Source: an uncultured Alphaproteobacteria bacterium (GTDB lineage: Bacteria > Pseudomonadota > Alphaproteobacteria > HIMB59). Taken from it: a stretch of 64,000 nt of DNA. Shown one piece after another: positions 37,505 through 46,292 of this stretch (its first letter is position 1; each line of letters begins with the position of its first letter). The notes under the pieces were generated by a model. That model had not been told where the DNA came from, ran no database searches, and saw nothing but the letters and a program-made list of their open reading frames with translations. A program made the translations under genes and the position numbers. Location: positions 62,001 through 126,000 of the forward strand of contig CACGSS010000002.1 in assembly GCA_902575725.1 (NCBI GenBank), given 5' to 3'.

Positions 37505-38006
37505 TCTTGTAATAATAACTTTTAAGTCTTTTTACTAATTGTAGTTCTTTAATTTCACCAGTATTTTTATTTATCTCACTCCAGGAATTAATATATAGAT
37601 TAATCTCGCAAAATGCACATGTTGGAAATTTTATTATTTTATCTTTTGCAATATAGTTAATTAAATCAATCAAAGCTGGATTGTGACCTACTATCATTAA
37701 ATTTTTGTTAATTTTAATTTTTTTTATCCATTTAATTAAATCGTTAAAGTTGAAAGTATATAGTTCACTTTCAAAATTAACTTTAATTGAGTTTTTAAAT
37801 ATTTTTTTGCATGTCTCTTGTGTTCTTTTTGAATTCGATGAAAAAATTGAGATATCTTTAAAATTTAGTTTTTTAAAAATATGCGTTGCCATTACTTGGC
37901 AACTAAAAATCCCCCTCTCAGATAATGGTCTTTCATGATCGTCTAATTCTAAATTTTTCCAAGAGGATTTAGCGTGACGTAATAAAAATAGTTTTTTTTC
38001 AATCAT
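37497..38006 (-). CDS. sixA: SixA-like histidine phosphatase
   Basis: Histidine-phosphatase superfamily protein of 169 aa with the RHG-type motif LFLLRHAKSSW at the N-terminus and the second catalytic His in LMIVGHNPALIDL. SixA dephosphorylates phospho-His in some bacterial phosphorelay proteins; the substrate here is unknown. It shares an 11-base divergent gap with ppx, so any promoter must overlap coding sequence. TATATT ending six bases before its ATG suggests a leaderless mRNA. Confidence 0.85.
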   Translation of the reverse strand: MIEKKLFLLRHAKSSWKNLELDDHERPLSERGIFSCQVMATHIFKKLNFKDISIFSSNSKRTQETCKKIFKNSIKVNFESELYTFNFNDLIKWIKKIKINKNLMIVGHNPALIDLINYIAKDKIIKFPTCAFCEINLYINSWSEINKNTGEIKELQLVKRLKSYYYKNE

Positions 38007-38017
38007 CTGTTAAATAT

Positions 38018-39478
38018 ATGCAATATAATATGCTTAATAAAAAAGATTCTATTGCAGTAATAGATATAGGGTCAAATTCAGTAAGATTGTGTGTATTTAG
38101 GGGCAATATGAGAAGCCCTGATGTGCTCTATAATAAAAAATTTTTTTGTGGGTTAGGTGAATACCTTCCAAAAACAAAATTGATCAGCAAAGAAGCTGAA
38201 AAAAAATGTATCAACTCAATAATTTTTTTTAACTCAATAATTGAAGAAATAAAACCTAACCATTCTGTCGCTTTGTGTACTGCAGCAATTCGAAATGCTT
38301 CTAACAAAAAACAAATTACAAATAAGATACAAAAAGTTTTTAAGGGAAAAGTTTTAACTTTATCTGGAAGACAAGAGGCCTCCTATGCCACACTAGGTGT
38401 TCGTTCTGCAATACCTAGGGCCAATGGGACCATTATTGATATGGGAGGTGGTAGTCTTGAATTAGCACAAATAACACCACATAAAATTAAAAATATATCT
38501 TCTTTTCCTTTGGGTATATTAAACTTCACTAAAGAACATAAAGAGCATAAAAAAATTAACAAAGAAATAAATTCAAAACATAAAAATCAAAAAATCTTCT
38601 ATTTAATTGGTGGAGCATTTAGGACAATTGCAAGATGTTATATTTATTTTAATAAATTGCCCTTTAATGAAATACATAACTTGAGTATCTCTCGGAAAAA
38701 TTTTTATGAATTAAAATCAGAATTACAAAAAATTGAGATTGATGATCTACAAAAAATTCCGAAAATTTCTGTCGACAGAATAAAACATATTCATATTGCA
38801 ATAGAAGTATTGGACAAGGTGTTAAAATTATCAAACTGCGAGCAGTTTATTTATCCAAGATACGGGATTAGAGAGGGTTTCATTTACGAAAATCTTCCCA
38901 AAAAGCAAAGGCTTTTAGATCCAACTGAAATTTCTTTAGAATTAATAGCTAAAAGTAGATGTCGTTTTTTAATATTTAATAAAAAGACTTTTGCTTGGAT
39001 TAAAAATGTTTATTTAAAATTTATAAATTTAAAAATGTCCTCTAACCAGCTGAGAGTAATAAAACTCTCATGTATTATTTCAGATTTGGGATGGGAGCAA
39101 ACAGCCAAAATTAGAGCTTCTTATGCATTCAACCTAATATTAAATAGTCCTCTAGTAGGAATAGAACAATCAGAAAAAGTATTTATTGCATATTTAGTGT
39201 ATTTAAGGCACACGAAAAATATCTTAGACCAAAGGGTTATTGAAAAAGAATTAAGTACCTATTTATCTTATTTATCAAGTGACGAAAAAAAGTTAGCTTA
39301 TCAGATTGGGTGTGTATTAAATTTTTTATACTCTATAACTAAGGGTTCTTCTTTTTTATTAAAACAGCTTGATCTTAAATCTTTAACATTGGCAGAGCAA
39401 AAAAAGGTTTCGTCTATTCAAAAAGTACCAAAATCAGGCAAAACTGAACAGCTTTATAACCTAATTAGAAAATTTTAA
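38018..39478 (+). CDS. ppx: Exopolyphosphatase, Ppx/GppA family
   Basis: Removes terminal phosphate from polyphosphate (or pppGpp). ASKHA-type ATPase fold: AVIDIGSNSVRLCVF, the catalytic loop AAIRNASNKK, EASYATLGVRSAI and IIDMGGGSLELAQI, then a C-terminal all-helical HD-like part; 486 aa. Two starts are possible, this ATG and one four codons on; neither has a Shine-Dalgarno site. It is transcribed away from sixA-ppk-phoR. Confidence 0.93.
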   Translation: MQYNMLNKKDSIAVIDIGSNSVRLCVFRGNMRSPDVLYNKKFFCGLGEYLPKTKLISKEAEKKCINSIIFFNSIIEEIKPNHSVALCTAAIRNASNKKQITNKIQKVFKGKVLTLSGRQEASYATLGVRSAIPRANGTIIDMGGGSLELAQITPHKIKNISSFPLGILNFTKEHKEHKKINKEINSKHKNQKIFYLIGGAFRTIARCYIYFNKLPFNEIHNLSISRKNFYELKSELQKIEIDDLQKIPKISVDRIKHIHIAIEVLDKVLKLSNCEQFIYPRYGIREGFIYENLPKKQRLLDPTEISLELIAKSRCRFLIFNKKTFAWIKNVYLKFINLKMSSNQLRVIKLSCIISDLGWEQTAKIRASYAFNLILNSPLVGIEQSEKVFIAYLVYLRHTKNILDQRVIEKELSTYLSYLSSDEKKLAYQIGCVLNFLYSITKGSSFLLKQLDLKSLTLAEQKKVSSIQKVPKSGKTEQLYNLIRKF

Positions 39479-39531
39479 TATTAGATTAATATTTTTTTAA
39501 TTAAAATTACATAATCAATAAATCTAATATT
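39477..39531. repeat. Perfect 11-bp inverted repeat upstream of the phytase-like gene
   Basis: AATATTAGATT (39477-39487) and AATCTAATATT (39521-39531) are perfect inverted copies with a 33-base AT-rich interval. It overlaps the ppx stop. It could be an operator or a weak stem; no T-run follows. I see no convincing Pho box inside. Confidence 0.5.
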
Positions 39532-39554
39532 CTTTGGTATTTGGAGAAAAAATA

Positions 39555-41114
39555 ATGAAATTATTATTATCAATGCTTTTAAGCTTTGTTTTTTTCAATG
39601 TAAATGCATTGGAACTTAATAAAATCTCAGGCTATTCAACTTTTTCATGGGACGAAGGTGGATCAGAAATTTTAGCTTACGACTCTCAAAGAAACAGAAT
39701 ATTTGTAACAAACAATCTAACAAAATCTATAGATGTTTTAGATATTACAAGATTACCATATACAGAAAAATTAATTTCAATCAAACCAAGAGCAGGTGTT
39801 GGTGGAATAAACAGTGTTGCTGTTTCAGAACAAGCAGGTTTGCTTGCTTTAGCAATCGAGGCAGAAGACAAACAAGACAATGGTGCTGTTTTGTTCTATA
39901 ATCTTAATACATTAAAATTGGCTTTTGGGTACTCAGTAGGTGCGCTGCCTGATAATGTTGTATTTACTCCGGATGGGAAATATGCATTGGTCGCCAATGA
40001 GGGTGAGCCAAATGATGACTACACTGTTGATCCCAAAGGATCTGTTTCAATTATTGATTTAAACAAATGGTTTGTTGGCCCTAGTGAAGATAAAATCAGA
40101 AATATAAACTTTTATTACAATGGGGCTCCAGAGGGTGGCAGAATTGTAAAACCTGGATCATCTTTTTTGTATGATGCTGAACCAGAGTTTATAGCAGTTA
40201 GCGGTGACTCTAAAAGAGCTTATGTAGCTCTTCAAGAAAATAACGTTATTGCAAAGATAGATATTAGTTTGGGCATAGTTACTGATTACTTTGGTTTAGG
40301 CTATAAAGATTGGTCTCAGTCCGCTCTTGATGCTTCGAATAAGGATAACAGAGTTAATATACAGCCTTGGCCGGTTAAAGGAATGTATCAACCAGACACC
40401 ATGGTAGTTGTCAGTAAAGAGATTAATGGTGAAATGTATGATTATGTTTTAATGGCTAATGAGGGAGATGCAAAAGATTACGATGGATTCTCAGAAGAGG
40501 TAAGGGTCGCTGATTTAACTTTAGACCCTTCAGTCTTTCCTAATGCCTCAGAGCTACAAAAAAAATCAAATCTCGGTAGGTTAAAAACAACTACTACTAT
40601 GGGAGATGCTGATGGTGACGGTTTTTATGAAGAAATCTATACCTACGGTGGAAGATCTTTTTCAATTTTAGACGGTAATACCGGACAAATTATTTATGAT
40701 AGCGGTAATGATATTGCTGTTAGAACAGCGTTTTCAGGTTTTTTTAACTGGAATGAGGATGCGGGATCTTTTGATGACAGAAGTGACGATAAAGGTGCAG
40801 AGCCAGAGGCTCTTACAGTTGGAGAAATTGATGGAAGAACAATAGCTTTTGTAGGTCTTGAAAGACAGGGCGGTATCATGATGTACGATATTACTGGTAT
40901 GGTAAAACCAAAATTTCTTGGATATTTTAATGGTAGAAACTTTTTTGGAGATGGTACAAACCAAACTGGTGGTGACATATCTCCTGAATCATTAGTTTTT
41001 ATACCTGCCGACAAGACACCTCCACTTTATCATGTCAGAAAAGGAACTCCTTTATTGATTGGAGCCTATGAACTTTCGGGTTCAACTGCTATTTACGAAG
41101 TTATAATTGATTAG
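39555..41114 (+). CDS. Secreted phytase-like beta-propeller protein (choice-of-anchor I type)
   Basis: 519 aa with signal peptide MKLLLSMLLSFVFFNVNALE, then repeats typical of the choice-of-anchor I / esterase-like phytase family: NRIFVTNN, GYSVGALPDNVVFTPDGKYA, VANEGEPNDDYTVDPKGSVS, MANEGDAKDYDGFSEEVRV, GDADGDGFYEEIYTYGGRSF and PEALTVGEIDGRTIAFVGLE. Some relatives are labelled alkaline phosphatase, and its place behind ppx would suit extracellular phosphate scavenging, but catalytic activity is not shown by the sequence. The ATG chosen has GGAG eight bases upstream and starts the signal peptide. Confidence 0.8.
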   Translation: MKLLLSMLLSFVFFNVNALELNKISGYSTFSWDEGGSEILAYDSQRNRIFVTNNLTKSIDVLDITRLPYTEKLISIKPRAGVGGINSVAVSEQAGLLALAIEAEDKQDNGAVLFYNLNTLKLAFGYSVGALPDNVVFTPDGKYALVANEGEPNDDYTVDPKGSVSIIDLNKWFVGPSEDKIRNINFYYNGAPEGGRIVKPGSSFLYDAEPEFIAVSGDSKRAYVALQENNVIAKIDISLGIVTDYFGLGYKDWSQSALDASNKDNRVNIQPWPVKGMYQPDTMVVVSKEINGEMYDYVLMANEGDAKDYDGFSEEVRVADLTLDPSVFPNASELQKKSNLGRLKTTTTMGDADGDGFYEEIYTYGGRSFSILDGNTGQIIYDSGNDIAVRTAFSGFFNWNEDAGSFDDRSDDKGAEPEALTVGEIDGRTIAFVGLERQGGIMMYDITGMVKPKFLGYFNGRNFFGDGTNQTGGDISPESLVFIPADKTPPLYHVRKGTPLLIGAYELSGSTAIYEVIID

Positions 41115-41127
41115 TAATATTTATTTT

Positions 41128-41153
41128 ACCCTCTCTAAATTAATAGGGAGGGT
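41128..41153. terminator. Hairpin at a convergent gene junction
   Basis: ACCCTCTCTA pairs with TAGGGAGGGT (one G-U) around a 6-base loop, between the stop codons of two convergent genes. The following bases are only moderately T-rich on either strand, so it is a weak or factor-assisted bidirectional terminator. Confidence 0.5.
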
Positions 41154-42007
41154 TAGATTAAATAGCTTTTTCTAAACTTGTCATTAATAAGTGCAATAGC
41201 TTTTTTTCCATCCTCAAGTGAAATCTTATCTGGCGGACCCCAAGCAGTTTTATTGACATCAACAATGTAAATTTTTTTCGTATCCCTATCTCTTAAAATG
41301 TCTAACTCCCCAAAATCTAGTTTAAATTTTTTACAAAATTCATTTATTAAACTAATCTCTTCATTTTCAAATAAAGAACAAATTGAGACTATTTTTGAAT
41401 AAACAGTTTTAGATTTAAAGCGATATTCTTTTTGAGCAAATTTCACGTAAGCTAATACAATTTCATCTTTAACCCATACGACCCTATAATCGATAGCAAA
41501 TTCGTTATAAATATTATTAATTAATTTTTGGTAAACCTTATTTTTATAAATTTTAAATCCTAACGAAGAACTATTTATAATCTTCCCGTCATGTTTTGCA
41601 TTTTGCTCTGATTTTTCTAAAATTGAACCATGAAAGTTTTTTGGATCTAAGCTCAGAGAATAACCAAAAATCTCTAAGAAAACTTTATCAACATTAGATT
41701 TACTGATGTCAGTGCAATTTTTATTTATTACTATTTTTTTTGGATTTCCAGAGACTTGGTAGTTACTATTAGTTTTGTCATAAAAATATAATTCTATGTC
41801 AGCTAGTTCTGGGGAGGACGTAAACCTAACTGGCAAGCCCCATCTAACTTTAGCTAAAGTATAAAGTGGATTCAAAGGCCTTCTAGGGTAACAGATTATT
41901 TTTTTTTTATTTGATGAGGTAGATTCATATAAGCTAATCAAAAAATAAACATCTCTCAGCCCTCGAAGAATAGTACTAATTACGTCTGAAACAGTTATTG
42001 ATGACAT
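41153..42007 (-). CDS. Unknown protein with ATP-grasp-like C-terminus, putative Pho regulon member
   Basis: 284 aa, no signal peptide. I do not recognise the family firmly. The C-terminal part (FCKKFKLDFGELDILRDRDT, then IYIVDVNKTAWGPPDKIS) resembles the metal-binding end of ATP-grasp ligases, where Glu, Asp and Asn of an E-L-D ... D-V-N pattern bind Mg-ATP; the middle has regular beta strands (IDYRVVWVKDEIVLAYVKF). I place the start at MSSITVSDVIST because the identical Pho-box-like motif lies 34 bases upstream; the longer frame (ATG at 42040) would run into the promoter spacer. Substrate unknown. Confidence 0.6.
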   Translation of the reverse strand: MSSITVSDVISTILRGLRDVYFLISLYESTSSNKKKIICYPRRPLNPLYTLAKVRWGLPVRFTSSPELADIELYFYDKTNSNYQVSGNPKKIVINKNCTDISKSNVDKVFLEIFGYSLSLDPKNFHGSILEKSEQNAKHDGKIINSSSLGFKIYKNKVYQKLINNIYNEFAIDYRVVWVKDEIVLAYVKFAQKEYRFKSKTVYSKIVSICSLFENEEISLINEFCKKFKLDFGELDILRDRDTKKIYIVDVNKTAWGPPDKISLEDGKKAIALINDKFRKSYLI

Positions 42008-42023
42008 AAATTGATTCTTGAGA

Positions 42024-42057
42024 CCATTACATATATACAATGTTAAAGTTTTATTAA
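42024..42057 (-). promoter_or_regulatory. Pho-box-like promoter of the unknown ATP-grasp-like gene
   Basis: Minus-strand TTAATAAAACTTTAACA (42057-42041), identical to the plcP and pstS copies, followed after 11 bases by TAATGG; TGTAAT two bases earlier is an alternative -10. The gene start used here is about 17 bases further on. The first base of the box is also the A of the divergent glnD ATG. Confidence 0.65.
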
Positions 42058-44609
42058 TGAAAGATATCTCTCAAATAAAAAAGAAGTATCAATCAAATAA
42101 GGTTAAATTATTTCAAAAATTAGCATCAACTAATGATGGCTTCTATTTTAATAAAAATCATACAGATCTTGTGGATACAGTTGTAAAAGAAATAGTTAAA
42201 GGAATTTATAATATTTATCCAATAGAAGATTTCTCTTTAATCGCTGTAGGTGGGTACGGCAGACATGACTTGTCACCAAAAAGTGATGTTGACTTACTAT
42301 TTATTTATAAAAAATCTAATAAAAATATAAGAGATTTTATTACTCAATTAAATAATACACTGTGGGATATTGGATTAGAAGTTGGAATATCTTTCTTAAC
42401 AATTAAACAGGCATTAATCGACTCTAAGAAAGATATAAAAACAATTACAAAATTTGTTGAGAGTCGATTTATCATTGGTGATGAAATTCAATACGGTGAG
42501 TTTGTTCGGTCCATTAAGATTTTAATTGGAAAACAAAATCCCCTAAAGCTCAGCGAATTAAAGCTTATAGAGTTGGTTGAAAGACATGACTATCGAATAG
42601 GAATTAAAAGTAATTTAGAGCCGAATATCAAAGAGGGTATTGGGGGTCTTAGAGATATTCATACCATACTGTGGGTATCGATCTTTATGTTTAACATTTA
42701 TAAATTAGAAGACTTAACGTCTGTTAATATCTATACCAAAGAGGAAATTAAAGAATTAAAGAATGCTTGGAAATTTCTCTTAACCATTCGAGCATTTATT
42801 CATTTATTTAACGAAAGCAAAGGTGATGTTCTATCTATTGAAAATCAATTAAAAGTTTCAAAAAAACTCTCTTACAAAGATAAAAAGAAGGAAAAAGGAG
42901 TGGAGATTTTTATGAAAGATTTGTTTGTGAATGTTGCAAAGATTAATTCTCTCTTAAGAGCCTTTTATTCAAAGCTTCCAGAGGATTTAATAATCAAAAC
43001 AATTTATAAAAGAAAACCCACTAAAACTAAATCATTAGAAAAAGAATTTATAATTGAAAAAGGTTTTCTGAATTTAAAAAATAATACCGCTAAAAACCTT
43101 CAACTAAAATGGGCAAACGTCTTTGAAAAATCCTTGGAACATAATTTACTCATTCATCCTCGCTTTTTAAAGACCGTCGAGGAAAAAAGAAAAGTTTTAA
43201 AAAAAACCACAGATAAACAGCACCTCCAATCATTTTTAAATATTGTCGTCTCCAAAAAAAATCCTATACAGGCCCTTCATGATTTTAATGATACCCAGCT
43301 ATTTAGCGAAATATTTCCTGAGTTTGGCAGAGTTTGGGGACAAGTGCAGTTTGATATTTATCATCACTACACCACCGACGAACACTTATTATTAACACTG
43401 CACAACCTAAATGAGCTAAGACAAAAATCCTTTTATAATGAAATATATAGCAGGTTATCCTCAAGAGAAGCCCTTCACATCGCTTTACTATTTCATGACA
43501 TTGGAAAGAAGGGGCCAAAAAATCATTCTGTTTATGGAACAGAGTTGACCAAAAAGGTCCTAAAAAGACTTCCTGTATCAGAAGAAGTGAAAGAATTGAC
43601 ATTGTGGTTAGTTGAAAATCATTTAGCAATGAGCGATACAGCTTTTAAAAATGACACTCAAAGTCCTGAGGCAATTGCTAAATTTACTTCTATTGCAAAC
43701 ACAGAAGAAAAAATAAACTCATTGTTTCTTTTTACTTTATGTGACATTGCCTCTGTCGGACCAAATGTTCTAAACGAATGGAGAATAAGCCTGCTTAGAA
43801 GTTTATTTTATAATGCAAGAGATTTTCTGCAAAGAGGTCTAGACACAAAAACTTATTCTACTTCTGTTCAAGTATCTTTAAAGAAATCAGTATTACAAAA
43901 ATCTGATGTTAATTTAAAAAAGTTTATAAAAAATTCGATAAATGAATTTCCAAATCAATTCTGGGAAGCCTTTTCATCAAGAATGATCGTCGATATTTTT
44001 AAAATTTACCAAAGAAATAAAAAAGCAAAGGTTATTAACTCTGTAAATTTTCTTAATTATGAAAATAAAGAATATAGTGCTGTTGTTGTCACAAGTAAAA
44101 ATAGACCAGGAATTTTAAAAGATATTGTTTCGGGGTTTACACACTCTCAATCGAATATTCTTAGTTCTAGAATAATATCTTTAAATAACAATCAAGTAAT
44201 TGATGTGTTTTGGGTAACCAATTTTTTGAATAAAGGTGTTTTAGATTTAAGCGAACAAAAAAGAGCAGCTAAACATGTAATGAGTGCTCTTGATCAAAAA
44301 GATTTTAAACCCTTACGGTCATTTACCAAAGGTCTACAAAAACTTGCTGTAAATCCTCAAATTACAATTGATAACGATATGAGTAAGCAAGTCACTACTT
44401 TTCAAATATTATCTGGCGATAGGCCTGGATTATTAATGGATATTTTAGGAGTATTTCATGACAAACAAATAAGTGTCCAATCAGCAAAAATTTCCACATA
44501 CGGGGAAAAGGTTTTCGATATTTTTCAATTAACGAATAGCAATAACCAAAAAATCAAAGATGAAAAATTACTCAAATCAATTGAAAAGGATTTGATGTCT
44601 ATTTTTTAG
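42057..44609 (+). CDS. glnD: Bifunctional uridylyltransferase/uridylyl-removing enzyme
   Basis: Nitrogen sensor that uridylylates and de-uridylylates PII in response to glutamine. The 850 aa contain the nucleotidyltransferase motif VGGYGRHDLSPKSDVDLLF, the GlnE/GlnD linker GLRDIHTILWVS, an HD hydrolase domain (LLFHDIGKKGPKNH) and two C-terminal ACT domains (VTSKNRPGILKDIVSGF; ILSGDRPGLLMDILGVF). I use the internal ATG; the 13 codons before it overlap the Pho-like box. murJ, often between glnD and trpS in alphaproteobacteria, is absent. Confidence 0.95.
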   Translation: MKDISQIKKKYQSNKVKLFQKLASTNDGFYFNKNHTDLVDTVVKEIVKGIYNIYPIEDFSLIAVGGYGRHDLSPKSDVDLLFIYKKSNKNIRDFITQLNNTLWDIGLEVGISFLTIKQALIDSKKDIKTITKFVESRFIIGDEIQYGEFVRSIKILIGKQNPLKLSELKLIELVERHDYRIGIKSNLEPNIKEGIGGLRDIHTILWVSIFMFNIYKLEDLTSVNIYTKEEIKELKNAWKFLLTIRAFIHLFNESKGDVLSIENQLKVSKKLSYKDKKKEKGVEIFMKDLFVNVAKINSLLRAFYSKLPEDLIIKTIYKRKPTKTKSLEKEFIIEKGFLNLKNNTAKNLQLKWANVFEKSLEHNLLIHPRFLKTVEEKRKVLKKTTDKQHLQSFLNIVVSKKNPIQALHDFNDTQLFSEIFPEFGRVWGQVQFDIYHHYTTDEHLLLTLHNLNELRQKSFYNEIYSRLSSREALHIALLFHDIGKKGPKNHSVYGTELTKKVLKRLPVSEEVKELTLWLVENHLAMSDTAFKNDTQSPEAIAKFTSIANTEEKINSLFLFTLCDIASVGPNVLNEWRISLLRSLFYNARDFLQRGLDTKTYSTSVQVSLKKSVLQKSDVNLKKFIKNSINEFPNQFWEAFSSRMIVDIFKIYQRNKKAKVINSVNFLNYENKEYSAVVVTSKNRPGILKDIVSGFTHSQSNILSSRIISLNNNQVIDVFWVTNFLNKGVLDLSEQKRAAKHVMSALDQKDFKPLRSFTKGLQKLAVNPQITIDNDMSKQVTTFQILSGDRPGLLMDILGVFHDKQISVQSAKISTYGEKVFDIFQLTNSNNQKIKDEKLLKSIEKDLMSIF

Positions 44610-44684
44610 GTTTTTTATGTTAGTCAATTTTAGTCCCTCGATATTATTAGATAATTCTGATATCAATTTTAATAATATTTGAAT

Positions 44685-45689
44685 ATGAGCAGTTTCCAAA
44701 AAAGAGTTTTTTCTGGAGTTCAACCAACAGGAACCCTGCATTTAGGTAACTATCTTGGTGCCATAAAAAACTTTGTAGAACTTCAAAAAGAATTTGAATG
44801 TATTTATTGTGTTGTAGATCAACACGCCATTACTGTTGAGCAAAATCCAGCTGAACTTCGCTCAAACACACTTGAGGTATTAGCATCGTTTATTGCAGCA
44901 GGAGTGGACTATAAAAAACAAATTATATTTCAACAATCAAGTGTAGCAGAACACTCTCAACTTGCTTGGGTATTTAATTGTGTCAGTCGAATTGGTTGGC
45001 TTAATAGAATGACACAATTCAAAGATAAAGCTGGGAAGAATAAAGAAAACGTAAGTGTTGGCTTAATGGTTTACCCAAACTTAATGGCTGCAGATATTCT
45101 TGCTTACCTTGCAACACATGTTCCAGTGGGTGATGATCAAAAACAACATTTAGAACTGTCAAGAGATATTGCACAAAAATTTAATAATGATTTTAAAGTA
45201 GACTTCTTTCCCCTGCCAGAACCACTCATTTATGGAAATGCTACAAGAGTAATGAGCCTTCGAGATGGAACTAAAAAGATGTCAAAATCTGATGCATCTG
45301 AATTTTCTAGAATTTTATTAACTGATAGTGATGATGATATAAGTTCTAAAATAAAAAAGGCAAAGTCTGACTCAGACCTTATTCCTGATAACAAGGATCA
45401 ATTACAAAATAAACCTGAATGCTTAAATTTAATCAATATTTTGTCCGCTTGTTCAGATGAAAGTATTGAAAATACTCTAGTAAGTTATGCTGGCAAGGAA
45501 TACTCAAAACTTAAAAATGACCTTGCAGACAAATTAATTCAAGTCATAGGACCAATTAGAACCGAGATATTAAATCTTCTCAATAATAAAGATGAATTAA
45601 ATAAAGTCCTAGATATGGGCAGTGAAAAAGCATCCACAATTGCAGGCCCTATTCTCAAAGAAGTCTATAAGATAGTCGGTTTTAGATAG
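44685..45689 (+). CDS. trpS: Tryptophanyl-tRNA synthetase
   Basis: Class I aminoacyl-tRNA synthetase charging tRNA-Trp. The 334 aa show the HIGH-type motif GTLHLGNYLGA, the MVYPNLMAADILAY region, the GDDQKQHLELSRDIA substrate motif and KKMSKSDAS as the KMSKS loop. I use the ATG (MSSFQKRVF) rather than the in-frame TTG two codons earlier. An AT-rich 75-base gap after glnD probably carries its promoter. Confidence 0.96.
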   Translation: MSSFQKRVFSGVQPTGTLHLGNYLGAIKNFVELQKEFECIYCVVDQHAITVEQNPAELRSNTLEVLASFIAAGVDYKKQIIFQQSSVAEHSQLAWVFNCVSRIGWLNRMTQFKDKAGKNKENVSVGLMVYPNLMAADILAYLATHVPVGDDQKQHLELSRDIAQKFNNDFKVDFFPLPEPLIYGNATRVMSLRDGTKKMSKSDASEFSRILLTDSDDDISSKIKKAKSDSDLIPDNKDQLQNKPECLNLINILSACSDESIENTLVSYAGKEYSKLKNDLADKLIQVIGPIRTEILNLLNNKDELNKVLDMGSEKASTIAGPILKEVYKIVGFR

Positions 45690-45734
45690 ACACTTTGGCT
45701 TGAAATTTCCAATTTTATAGACATATTATTAGCA

Positions 45735-46292
45735 ATGTTCGTACAAACTGAACCAACGCCAAACCCTGCAACCTTAAAGTTTTTGCCAGGTAAAGAGGTC
45801 ATGAAAGACGGAACTATGTTCTATCAAAACCAAGAGTCTGCCTCAAATTCACCTTTGGCAATGAACTTGTTCAATATAAAAGGTGTTGAGGGTGTTTTTT
45901 TTGGGTCTGACTTTATCACTATAACCAAAGGCAAAGATAATGATTGGACGCTTATGAAACCTGCAATTTTGGGTTGTATCATTGAGCACTTTACAATGAA
46001 CAAACCTATTATCTCAGAGCAATCTGCATCAACTGGACATACAATTGATGAGAACGATAGTGATGTTGTAAAAAAGATCAAAGAACTTCTAGATAGTAAA
46101 GTAAGACCAGCTGTTGCTATGGACGGTGGAGATATCATATTTGACAAATATAATGAGGGAGTTGTATTTTTACAAATGCAAGGGGCCTGTCAGGGATGTC
46201 CAAGTTCAACGGCAACTTTAAAAATGGGAATTGAAAATATGCTAAAGCATTATATTCCTGAAGTCCGTGAAGTACGACCCGTTGAAGTCTAG
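45735..46292 (+). CDS. nfuA: NfuA/NifU-like Fe-S cluster carrier
   Basis: Fe-S scaffold/carrier of 185 aa. N-terminal Nfu_N domain (MFVQTEPTPNPATLKFLPG; SPLAMNLFNIKGVEGVFFG) and C-terminal NifU domain with the cluster-binding CxxC in QGACQGCPSSTATLKMGIE. It follows trpS as in other alphaproteobacteria. The end overlaps the start of the next gene by 26 bases. Confidence 0.95.
   Translation: MFVQTEPTPNPATLKFLPGKEVMKDGTMFYQNQESASNSPLAMNLFNIKGVEGVFFGSDFITITKGKDNDWTLMKPAILGCIIEHFTMNKPIISEQSASTGHTIDENDSDVVKKIKELLDSKVRPAVAMDGGDIIFDKYNEGVVFLQMQGACQGCPSSTATLKMGIENMLKHYIPEVREVRPVEV

Noticed and set aside
38007..38030. TTTAACAG before sixA as a fourth Pho-like box
   Set aside because: The upstream half-site at an 11-base period matches only 3 of 6 bases and the start codon follows at once, leaving no room for a -10.
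43303..43629. 108-codon frame antisense to glnD
   Set aside because: Mirror of the conserved HD domain; no recognisable protein and no start signal.
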